A stretch of DNA of 64,000 bases from Duganella aceris (GTDB lineage: Bacteria; Pseudomonadota; Gammaproteobacteria; Burkholderiales; Burkholderiaceae_D): the NCBI RefSeq assembly GCF_011090165.1, contig NZ_JAADJT010000006.1, positions 1 through 64,000 on the forward strand, given 5' to 3'. The notes below the pieces were generated by a model. It worked only from the letters and a program-made list of their open reading frames with translations, made no database searches and was not told the origin of the DNA. Position 1 is the stretch's first letter; each line of letters opens with the position of its first letter. Of this stretch, positions 1-7,851 are shown one piece after another. Both the position numbers and the translations under genes were made by a program.

Positions 1-26
1 AGGTTGGTTAGCCTTCTGAATGAAGA

Positions 27-56
27 ACGGCCCGGTCGAAGCTTCGACCGGGCCGT
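27..56. terminator. Perfect 30-bp palindrome, terminator-like
   Basis: Positions 27-56 are fully self-complementary around 41/42 and GC-rich, so the transcript would form a very stable hairpin on either strand. No clear T-run follows on the + strand; the minus strand has a weak T-rich tail. It could end the leftward small-gene pair at 140-734 or an unseen gene to the left. Confidence 0.5.
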
Positions 57-139
57 CAAGGGCAGACCTAGAAAATATGACGTTCGCGTACTAAAAAAAT
101 CTCCTTAACTGAACGGCATTACCCTGCGGGGAGCTTTTT

Positions 140-604
140 TTACGCCAGCGCGCCGATCAGCTTTTGCATCGGCGTGAGTTTGATCAGCGCCTCCGGTTCG
201 TCGATTTCAAGCACGATGTCGTTGTAGGCGACGGCGCGCAAGGGCTCGACCTCGGCGGCGTCCGATTGCTGCGCTTCATTGAACTGCTGCTGCAAGGTCT
301 TTGCATCCAAAGCGTGTGACTTGGCAAGCAGCGCGCCGTATTTCCGGATGTCGGCCTCGTTCGCGGCGATTTTTTCGGCTGGGCGAATCGCGAGGTTGAT
401 ACAGCTAAATATGGCGAACACGGCCATCAGCGATGCGGATGGGACAGGTAACTGCGCGGCGAGCGTGGCCACCGCGCTGCTGCCGGCCAGCAAGGTTATA
501 AAGGTGAGCGTGGTCTGCACACGCCGGTAGAGGCGGGCGGTTCTCTGGCACAGGCGTTGGGCGTAGCGCAAGTTGAACTGCACTTCTTCGAGTTCGTCAG
601 TCAT
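140..604 (-). CDS. Small two-helix membrane protein (SLATT-like)
   Basis: A 154-residue protein of unproven function. It has an Arg-rich N-terminal helix, two adjacent hydrophobic segments at about residues 33-52 and 57-76, and a soluble, acidic C-terminal half predicted mostly helical. This outline resembles small SLATT-type or phage-associated membrane proteins, but no diagnostic motif confirms that. Its start overlaps the stop of the upstream small gene by 8 nt, so the two are probably co-translated. The gene is confident from its coupling and coding character; the family is a guess. Confidence 0.6.
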   Translation of the reverse strand: MTDELEEVQFNLRYAQRLCQRTARLYRRVQTTLTFITLLAGSSAVATLAAQLPVPSASLMAVFAIFSCINLAIRPAEKIAANEADIRKYGALLAKSHALDAKTLQQQFNEAQQSDAAEVEPLRAVAYNDIVLEIDEPEALIKLTPMQKLIGALA

Positions 605-734
605 TGCGGGGCTCCTTCTTTGCCGGTTGTGGCGTCGGGGCCGGGGGCTTGGCCGGCGCGGGGCGGCGGCGTTCGCGTTTGCGCTTCGGCGCCGGTCTAA
701 CAGGGAAGTGTGTTTTCGGCTCTGTGGGTTTCAT
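597..734 (-). CDS. Small Pro/Lys/Arg-rich protein
   Basis: A 45-residue, very basic, proline-rich peptide. The start at 734 is chosen because a good ribosome-binding site (GGAAAGG) lies about 6 nt upstream, whereas longer in-frame starts have none. It overlaps the downstream membrane-protein gene by 8 nt. No family is recognised. The composition suggests an unstructured cytoplasmic tail or nucleic-acid-binding peptide, which is only inference. Confidence 0.45.
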   Translation of the reverse strand: MKPTEPKTHFPVRPAPKRKRERRRPAPAKPPAPTPQPAKKEPRND

Positions 735-844
735 TTTATGCCTTTCCGGGGCCCCTTGATCGCGTGCCGATTCAATCATGCCGACCTTTTTTCGGCGCTC
801 CGTGCAGTGCGTCAACGGCGCGTGGCGGAACAGTCCGTGTCGTA

Positions 845-1943
845 ACGTACGGCGGCGGCAACGCCGACAGCGGCTACACGCTGCGCGGCGGCCGCATGCT
901 CACCACCGATAACTACGAATGCACCTGGGACCTGTTCAAGAGCATCCCGTCGCTGGAACATCCGGGCCGCACCGTCTACGACGAGACCATCGCCTTCAAT
1001 GAGGTCAACGTCTCGAATTCGAAGGCGCGGCTGGTGGACCGCAACCGCTTCAAGGTCGATGTCGGCTCGATGGGCCTCAGCATGATGGACCGCATCGAGC
1101 TGGTGCGGCTGTCGCATCCACTACACGCGCGACGGTGAAATCGGCGTGCAGCGCGTGCGGCCCGAGGACCTGGTGTTGTTCCAGAACGGTTCGATGACCG
1201 ACGCCTCCAGCTACGGCAGCATGTACGCCGCGCCGCCCAAGCTCGACAAGCATGATAGCCAGGGCTGGGCCTTGTGGGAAAAGCTGGCCGCCGGCCGTCC
1301 GCAATTCGGCAATCCGGCGGCGTTCAACCGCAGCATTCCGGAATCGTGGTGGGAGTCGTTCACGGTGACCTTGAAGAGTCCCGCCTTCTTCAACCGCATG
1401 CAGCAGTTCAGCGGCAACGTGGCCGGCACCGGCGGGCTGGTGACGTTCAAGGATTCGCGCTGGCTGCTGTCGGTGGTGCTGGCGCATCAGCCGCACTTCG
1501 TGAACCAGCCAGAGGGCGTGCAGGTGTTCTGGGGCTATGCGCTGCATCCGGACCGCATCGGCGATTTCGTCGCCAAGCCGATGGCCGATTGCAGCGGCGA
1601 GGAGATCCTGCGCGAACTATGCGGCCACCTGAACTTCGACTACGAGGTGATGGCCACCGCCAATTGCATCCCTTGCCGCATGCCCTACATCACCAGCATG
1701 TTCATGCCGCGCCATAAGAGCGACCGTCCGCTGCCGGTGCCGCAAGGCTCGCGCAACCTGGCCTTCGTCAGCCAGTTCGTCGAGGTGGCGGACGATGTGG
1801 TGTTCACCGTCGAATACTCGGTGCGGGCGGCGCAGATGGCGGTCTACCAATTGCTGGAGGTGAAGCGCGAGGTGCCGCCGGTCAGCCATCACGACGAGTC
1901 GCTGAAGGTGAAGTTCGATGCCGTGGTCAAAGCCTTCAAATAA
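845..1943 (+). pseudogene. Oleate hydratase remnant (internal deletion, frame change)
   Basis: Two pieces of the FAD-dependent oleate hydratase (myosin-cross-reactive antigen) family lie in different frames. The first (about 845-1115) carries the GYxLRGGRML-like and WDLFxSIPSLE-like N-terminal blocks. The second (about 1115-1943) carries the GSMTDASSYGSM-like block and the C-terminal MPYITSMFMPR-like block. The start codon region, the GxGxxG FAD loop and roughly 170 central residues of the normal 590-650 are missing. The second frame can be read back to about 1118, so an internal deletion at about 1115 joined the pieces out of frame. It cannot make an active hydratase. Confidence 0.85.
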
Positions 1944-1993
1944 GCCGCCGCCGGCGGGGATGGGTGTTACCATGGACTTTCACCTGGAGTCCT

Positions 1994-2617
1994 ATGCCCA
2001 ATGAACTCCCCGCCGTCAGCAGCCTGCACCAGCTGACGATGAACGGACTAGCCCTGCACGGCTGGTCCCAGCAAAACCTCTTCCTGTCCGATGAACTGAC
2101 GCTGGCGCTGGCGGTCGAATGCCGCGACGAGGCGGCCACCGGCGCGCTTGCCGCCGCAGCGGTGGGACGCGGCGCCGCGCGCGCGGTGCATTCGGCGATA
2201 CGCGGCGACCGCATCCTGTGGCTGCAAGCCGGACGCTCCGAGGCCTGCGACAGCTATCTGCTGATCATGGAAACAGTGCGTGTGGCGCTGAACCGGGAAT
2301 TCTTCCTTGGACTGGACAGCTACGAAAGCCACTTCGCCCACTACGCGCCGGGCGCCGCGTACCAAGTCCATCTGGACCGCTTTCGCGACGACGACCTGCG
2401 CACCGTGTCGGTGGTGATTTATCTGAATCCGGATTGGCCGGTGGAGCAGGGCGGCGCGCTGCGCCTGCATCCCTTGGATGCGCCGGCCAGCGACGTCAGT
2501 CCGCTGGGCGGGCGCCTGGTGGTGTTCCTGTCGGCCGACATGCCGCACGAGGTGCTGCCGGCGACGCACGACCGCCTGTCGCTGGCCGGCTGGTTCCGCC
2601 GCCGGCCGCCGAACTAG
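1994..2617 (+). CDS. 2OG-Fe(II) oxygenase, prolyl 4-hydroxylase/SM-20 type
   Basis: A 207-residue protein with a jelly-roll 2-oxoglutarate/Fe(II) dioxygenase fold. The iron triad is visible as H126-x-D128 and H185, followed by the 2OG-binding arginine near R194 in an RLSLAGWF-like strand. The start at 1994 has a GGAG six bases upstream; an upstream in-frame ATG lacks one. Relatives hydroxylate protein prolines or other residues. The substrate is unknown and the neighbours do not indicate one. Confidence 0.8.
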   Translation: MPNELPAVSSLHQLTMNGLALHGWSQQNLFLSDELTLALAVECRDEAATGALAAAAVGRGAARAVHSAIRGDRILWLQAGRSEACDSYLLIMETVRVALNREFFLGLDSYESHFAHYAPGAAYQVHLDRFRDDDLRTVSVVIYLNPDWPVEQGGALRLHPLDAPASDVSPLGGRLVVFLSADMPHEVLPATHDRLSLAGWFRRRPPN

Positions 2618-2618
2618 A

Positions 2619-3089
2619 TCACAGGAAGCGGTCGAGGATCTTCTTGCTGTGCTTGTCCAGTTCGCGCACGTCGCGGATCAGGTAGTGGATGCCGTGGATG
2701 TCGGAGATCAGCAAGGTGTCCACCGTCAGGCGGCGGATGTCTTCCTCGCCGCGCAGCACGAACTCGGTGTCGCCGCGATCGGTGGCCACCGACCAGGTGC
2801 ACGGCGTGGCGAAACTGGTCACGCTGTTGATGCGCGAGATCTCCGGCATGAACTCGCGTCCACCCAGCTCCTCGCGCACCAGCGCGCCAATCGCCGCCGG
2901 CAGGTCTTCGATGCGGTCGATCCAGCCGACTTCCTTGCCGTCGGTGCTGACCAGCGCGATGCCGTCGTCCGGCGCCTGCACCGGAAAGGCGCGCACCGGC
3001 GCCACGCCTTCGTGCACATGGCCTTCGGTGGTGGTCAACACCAGCCGGCCGAAGGGATTGCGGACCAATTCAAATTTACTCGTCGTCAT
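2619..3089 (-). CDS. DUF1854 protein, cyanophycin-locus associated
   Basis: A 156-residue protein of the DUF1854 type that accompanies cyanophycin synthetase genes in betaproteobacteria. It has no signal peptide or membrane segment; it is mostly beta-strand with a charged C-terminus. It starts 12 nt after the stop of the ABC transporter gene, so the two form one transcript divergent from the synthetases. The biochemical role is not known; a partner or regulatory role for the transporter is inferred from the fixed linkage. Confidence 0.75.
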   Translation of the reverse strand: MTTSKFELVRNPFGRLVLTTTEGHVHEGVAPVRAFPVQAPDDGIALVSTDGKEVGWIDRIEDLPAAIGALVREELGGREFMPEISRINSVTSFATPCTWSVATDRGDTEFVLRGEEDIRRLTVDTLLISDIHGIHYLIRDVRELDKHSKKILDRFL

Positions 3090-3101
3090 GTGCTTGTTCT
3101 C

Positions 3102-5375
3102 TTATTCTTTGCTGGCGGTGTCATCGAGGTCGGTGTCGACGTTGCGGGCCTGCGCCTGGTACAGGCGGTAGTAGGCGCCTTCGCGCGCCATCAGCTCATC
3201 GTGGCCGCCTTCCTCCACCACCACGCCGCGATCCAGCACCACCAGGCGGTCGGCCTTCTGCAAGGTCGACAAGCGGTGGGCGATGGCGATCGTGGTGCGG
3301 CCCTTGACCAGGTTTTCCAGCGCGCGCTGGATTTCCTTCTCGGTCTCGGAGTCGACCGATGACGTGGCTTCGTCAAGGATCAGGATCTTCGGATCGATCA
3401 GCAGCGCGCGCGCGATCGAGATGCGCTGGCGCTCGCCGCCGGACAGGCCTTGCCCGCGCTCGCCGACCATCGAGTCGTAACCCTGCGGCAGGCGCAGGAT
3501 GAATTCGTGGGCGTGCGCGGCGCGGGCGGCGGCGATGATTTCCTCGCGCGTCGCATCCGGTTTGCCGTAGGCCAGATTCTCGGCGATGGTGCCGAAGAAC
3601 AGGAACGGCTCCTGCAGCACCAGGCCGATGTTGCGGCGGTAGTCCGACACCGCGAACGAGCGGATGTCGACGCCGTCGAGCATGATCGCGCCTTCCGACA
3701 CGTCGTAGAAGCGGCAGATCAGATTGACCAGCGTCGATTTGCCGGAGCCTGAGTGGCCGACCAGGCCGACCATCTCGCCGGCCTTGATATCCAGGCTGAT
3801 GCCGCGGTTGACCGCGCGGTTCCCGTAACGGAAGCCGACCTCGCGCAAGGTGATGTTGCCGTCCACCTTGGCCAGCTTGACCGGGTTGGTCGGCTCGGGC
3901 ACCGACGACACGTGATCCAGGATGTCGAAGATGCGCTTGGCGGCCGACGCCGATTTCTGCGTCACCGAGACGATGCGGCTCATCGAATCCAGCCGGCCGT
4001 AGAAGCGGCTCGAATACGCGATGAAGGCCGACAGCACACCGACCGTGATGTGGCCCTTGGAGACCTGGTAGATGCCGAACACCCAGATCACCAGCAGTCC
4101 CAACTCGGTCAGGAACGAGACCGTCGGCGAGAACAGCGACCACACTTTGTTCAACTTGTCGTTGACGGCCAGGTTATGCTTGTTGGCGGTGCGGAAGCGC
4201 GACGCTTCGCGCGACTCCTGCGCGAACGCCTTCACCACGCGGATGCCGGGAATGGTATCGGCCAGCACGTTGGTGACTTCGCCCCAGACGCGGTCGATCT
4301 TTTCGAAGCCGGTGCGCAGGCGGTCGCGCACGATGTGGATCAGCCATGCGATGAACGGCAGCGGCAGCAGCGTGAACAAGGCCAGCCACGGGTCGATGCT
4401 GAACAGGATCACACCGGTCATGATGATCATCAGGCAGTCGGACGCGAAGTCCAGCAGGTGCAGCGACAGGAACACGCAAATGCGGTCGCTCTCGGAGCCG
4501 ATGCGCGACATCAGGTCGCCGGTACGCTTGCCGCCGAAGTATTCGAGCGAGAGACGCAGCAGATGGTCGTAGGTCTCGGTGCGCAGGTCGGCGCCGATGC
4601 GCTCCGACACCAGCGCCAGCACATAGGTCTTGCCCCAGCCGAGGATCCAGGCCAGCACCGCCGACGCCACCAGGCCGGACATGTACAAGGTCACCAGCGA
4701 GGAATCGACCGGCTTGCCGCTCTGGTACGGGATCAGCACATTGTCCATCAGCGGGATGGTCAGGTACGGCGGGATCATGTGCGCGCCGGTCGACAGCAGC
4801 ATCAGCGCGAAGCCGAAGCCCAGCTGGAACTTGTACGGCTTGGCGAAGCGCCACAGGCGGAACAGGGTCCAGGTCGACGGCGGCGTGTACACCACCTTGG
4901 TGCAGATCGGGCATTCCTCCTGATCGGGCTCCAGCGGCGCCTTGCAGCTCGGGCAGACGTTTTTATCGTCGCGCAGCACCGGCTGGCCGGTGGCGTGGCT
5001 GTCGAGGTGGGCGTCGAATTGTTCGACCAGGCGGATCGCGGCCAGATTCTGGCCCAGCGTGAAGCGCCAGGCGCCGAGACGGCCGGCGCCGCCGACCAGC
5101 TCCAGGTGGCCGACACCGGCGTGGTCGTGGTGTTTCAGCGTCAAGTCCTTGGCGAACGGCCAGGCCTGCCACTGCGATTCGCCCGGCGCGCGCGCCAGCA
5201 ATCGGCCTTCCGTGACTAAAATTATGCCCTTCGAGAAACGAAGTTGCTGATCCAAGTCAACCTCCAGGGCACTTACAACGTTTTCCCCTTGGGAAAGTTG
5301 TGCCTGTATCTCGGAACGCCAACGCTCAGGGAGCTCGCTCAGGCTGGATACGGTGGAAAGTTGTTCGGTTGTCAT
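3102..5375 (-). CDS. Cyanophycin-locus ABC transporter, fused permease-ATPase with zinc ribbon
   Basis: A 757-residue half-transporter. The first 130 or so residues form a novel cytoplasmic domain, followed by a CxxC...CxxC zinc ribbon at about 138-158. A six-helix ABC exporter membrane domain (about 175-480) comes next, then an ATPase with Walker A GHSGSGKST near 535, the LSGGERQR signature near 645 and Walker B ILILDEATS near 665. The start at 5375 is preceded by AGGAG. It is divergent from the cyanophycin synthetases and upstream of DUF1854. The cargo is unknown; a link to cyanophycin or its breakdown products is inferred from context. Confidence 0.85.
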   Translation of the reverse strand: MTTEQLSTVSSLSELPERWRSEIQAQLSQGENVVSALEVDLDQQLRFSKGIILVTEGRLLARAPGESQWQAWPFAKDLTLKHHDHAGVGHLELVGGAGRLGAWRFTLGQNLAAIRLVEQFDAHLDSHATGQPVLRDDKNVCPSCKAPLEPDQEECPICTKVVYTPPSTWTLFRLWRFAKPYKFQLGFGFALMLLSTGAHMIPPYLTIPLMDNVLIPYQSGKPVDSSLVTLYMSGLVASAVLAWILGWGKTYVLALVSERIGADLRTETYDHLLRLSLEYFGGKRTGDLMSRIGSESDRICVFLSLHLLDFASDCLMIIMTGVILFSIDPWLALFTLLPLPFIAWLIHIVRDRLRTGFEKIDRVWGEVTNVLADTIPGIRVVKAFAQESREASRFRTANKHNLAVNDKLNKVWSLFSPTVSFLTELGLLVIWVFGIYQVSKGHITVGVLSAFIAYSSRFYGRLDSMSRIVSVTQKSASAAKRIFDILDHVSSVPEPTNPVKLAKVDGNITLREVGFRYGNRAVNRGISLDIKAGEMVGLVGHSGSGKSTLVNLICRFYDVSEGAIMLDGVDIRSFAVSDYRRNIGLVLQEPFLFFGTIAENLAYGKPDATREEIIAAARAAHAHEFILRLPQGYDSMVGERGQGLSGGERQRISIARALLIDPKILILDEATSSVDSETEKEIQRALENLVKGRTTIAIAHRLSTLQKADRLVVLDRGVVVEEGGHDELMAREGAYYRLYQAQARNVDTDLDDTASKE

Positions 5376-5635
5376 CGTGCGGCATACTCCTGCGGGGAAA
5401 AAGGGCGGAACTTGCACCCGGACTCTAAATAAACGTTTTGCCAGTAAGGTGTTGCGGCTGGTATAAAAGCTTATTTACGGTATTCTGTCAGTTATTAAAC
5501 ATTTGACAGAGATCAAGATTGGTTCGGTGTTTTGTGTTGGCGGCAAGTATAACGCACAGCAGCATGCAGCACTACAGGGTTTAAAATACGGCGCGGGTTG
5601 GCTAAGGCCGATAACAAAGTTATAAGAATTGATAC
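5376..5635. promoter_or_regulatory. Divergent intergenic region of the cyanophycin locus
   Basis: This 260-bp, relatively AT-rich gap separates the ABC gene from cphA'. A possible rightward promoter is TTGGCT at 5598-5603 and TATAAG at 5621-5626 with a 17-bp spacer. It would start transcription almost at the cphA' ATG, implying a leaderless or very short leader. A perfect TTGACA at 5503-5508 has no matching -10 element. Confidence 0.3.
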
Positions 5636-7813
5636 ATGACCAAGAAGAAAGACATTGAAGTTCTCCGCGTAACCCATTTGCGCGGCCCTAACATCTGGAC
5701 CTATCGCCCGGTGATCGAGGCGTGGCTGGATATCGGCGAACTGGAGAGCTTCCCCTCGAATTTGTTGCCTGGTTTGTATGAGCGCCTGACGGCGATCCTG
5801 CCGGGCTTGATCGTGCACCGTTGCGGTGTGGGCGAACACGGCGGCTTCCTCGAGCGCCTGCGCGACGGCACCTACGCCGGCCACATCCTGGAACACGTGG
5901 TGCTCGAACTGCAAAACCTGGCCGGCATGAAGACCGGCTTCGGCAAGACCCGTCAGATCGGCGAAGACACCGGCTTGTACAAGATGGCCTTCCGCACCCG
6001 CCAGGAGCAGGTCGGCCGCGCCGCGTTGGCGCACGGCCGCGATCTGCTGATGGCGATGATCGACGACCAGCCCTACGACCTGGAGGCCGTGGTCGCCGAG
6101 CTGACCGACATGGTCGAGTCGCTGTGCCTCGGCCCGAGCACCGCCAACATCGTCGACGCCGCCGGCGTGCGCCAGATCCCCTTCATTCGTCTTACCGACG
6201 GCAACCTGGTCCAGCTGGGCCATGGCGCCGCGCAGCGCCGCATCTGGACCGCCGAAACCGAAGAGACCAGCGCCATCGCCGAAGGCATCGCCAGCGACAA
6301 GGACCTGACCAAAAGCCTGCTGTCCTCGTGCGGCGTGCCGGTGCCGGAAGGTGAACTGGTCACCAGCGCCGAAGCGGCGTGGGAAGCGGCGCGGGACATC
6401 GGCGTGCCGGTGGTGGTCAAGCCGTACGACGGCAATCACGGCCGCGGCGTGTCGCTGAACCTGATGACGGAATCGGACGTCACGGCGGCGTACGCGCTGG
6501 CCGCGCGCAAGGGCGAAAGCAAGAGCGTCATCGTCGAGCGTTTCATCCCGGGCGACGAGCATCGCCTGCTGGTGGTCGGCAAGCGCCTGATCGCGGCGGC
6601 CGCCGGCGAATCGCTGTGGGTCACCGGCGACGGCAAGTCGACCGTGTTGGAACTGTGCGACATCCAGATTAACGTCGATCCGCGTCGCGGCGAGACCGAG
6701 GACTTCCCGCTGGGCCGCATCAAGCCGCACGAATCGGCCGAGATCATCCTGGAACTGCAACGCCAGAACATGACGCATGCCTCGGTGCCGGCGGACGGCC
6801 AGAAAGTCCTGATCCAGCCGAACGGCAACGTCGCCACCGATGTCACCGACAAGGTGCACCCGCAAGTGGCCGCGATGGCGACGCTGGCGGCGCGCATTGT
6901 CGGCCTGGACATCGCCGGCATCGACCTGGTGACCTCGGACATCAGCCGTCCGCTGCACGAGCAGGGCGGGGCGGTGATCGAAGTCAACGCCAGCCCGGGC
7001 CTGCTGGCCCACCTGAAGCCGGCCAGCGGCGAGCCGCGCAACGTCGGCGAAGCCATCGTCGATCATCTGTTCGCGCCGGAGCACAGCGGCCGCATGCCGA
7101 TCGTCGGCATCACCGGCAAGCACGGCACCACCATGGCTTCGCGCCTGATCGCCTGGCTGCTGCAAATCAGCGGCAAGAAGGTCGGCCTGACCTGCGCCGA
7201 CGGCTTGTTCGTCAACGGTCGCCTGCTGCCGAAGGACGGCTTCAGCGACTGGGAAACCGGCGAACGGCTGCTGCTGAATAAAAATGTCGAAGCCGGCGTG
7301 TTCGAAGCCAGCGCGCGCATGATCCTGACCGAAGGCCTGGCCTACGACAAATGCGCGGTCGGCGTGGTCACCGACGTCAGCGACTTCGACGATCTGGGCG
7401 AGTTTTACATCGACAGCGCCGACAAGCTGTACGGCGTGCTGCGCACCCAGGTCGACGTGATCCTGCCGAGCGGCGTGGCGGTGCTGAACGCCGCCGATCC
7501 GCAAGTGGTGGACATGGCGCGCCTGTGCGACGGCGAAGTGATCTTCTACGGCGTCGACGAGCACAGCGCCGCCATTGCCGAGCACCGCCAGGACGGCAAG
7601 CGCGTGGTATTCCAGCGCACCGACGCGCAATCGAGCCGCATCGTGCTGGCCATCGGCCACGACCAGGTGGCGAACCTGCCGCTGTCGCCGCTGGTGCCGC
7701 CGGAAGCCGTGCTGGCCGCGATCGCCGCCGGCTGGGCGCTGGGCCTGACGCCGGAGCTGATCGGCGCCGGTCTGCGCACCTTCGACGCGAATCCGAAAAA
7801 AACACATCATTGA
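5636..7813 (+). CDS. cphA': Cyanophycin synthetase-like protein (CphA' type), defective Mur-type domain
   Basis: A 725-residue relative of cyanophycin synthetase, which polymerises Asp and Arg using ATP. The N-terminal domain (about 1-205) and the ATP-grasp domain (about 210-480, ending in an EVNASPGL-like strand) look complete. The Mur-ligase-like domain has GITGKHGTT at 491-499 where active enzymes have GTNGKTTT, so the P-loop lysine is replaced. The C-terminal Mur domain with the DYGHNP-like motif is absent; full CphA is about 870-900 residues. It may therefore only add one residue type, join dipeptides or assist CphA, as in CphA2-like proteins. It lies 38 nt upstream of cphA. Confidence 0.8.
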   Translation: MTKKKDIEVLRVTHLRGPNIWTYRPVIEAWLDIGELESFPSNLLPGLYERLTAILPGLIVHRCGVGEHGGFLERLRDGTYAGHILEHVVLELQNLAGMKTGFGKTRQIGEDTGLYKMAFRTRQEQVGRAALAHGRDLLMAMIDDQPYDLEAVVAELTDMVESLCLGPSTANIVDAAGVRQIPFIRLTDGNLVQLGHGAAQRRIWTAETEETSAIAEGIASDKDLTKSLLSSCGVPVPEGELVTSAEAAWEAARDIGVPVVVKPYDGNHGRGVSLNLMTESDVTAAYALAARKGESKSVIVERFIPGDEHRLLVVGKRLIAAAAGESLWVTGDGKSTVLELCDIQINVDPRRGETEDFPLGRIKPHESAEIILELQRQNMTHASVPADGQKVLIQPNGNVATDVTDKVHPQVAAMATLAARIVGLDIAGIDLVTSDISRPLHEQGGAVIEVNASPGLLAHLKPASGEPRNVGEAIVDHLFAPEHSGRMPIVGITGKHGTTMASRLIAWLLQISGKKVGLTCADGLFVNGRLLPKDGFSDWETGERLLLNKNVEAGVFEASARMILTEGLAYDKCAVGVVTDVSDFDDLGEFYIDSADKLYGVLRTQVDVILPSGVAVLNAADPQVVDMARLCDGEVIFYGVDEHSAAIAEHRQDGKRVVFQRTDAQSSRIVLAIGHDQVANLPLSPLVPPEAVLAAIAAGWALGLTPELIGAGLRTFDANPKKTHH

Positions 7814-7851
7814 TTCATCACTGACTCATATCACTGAGAGCTAACAGATTT

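Noticed and set aside
5503..5508. Perfect TTGACA as a cphA' promoter
   Set aside because: No acceptable -10 hexamer at 15-19 bp; a weaker pair at 5598/5621 is better placed.
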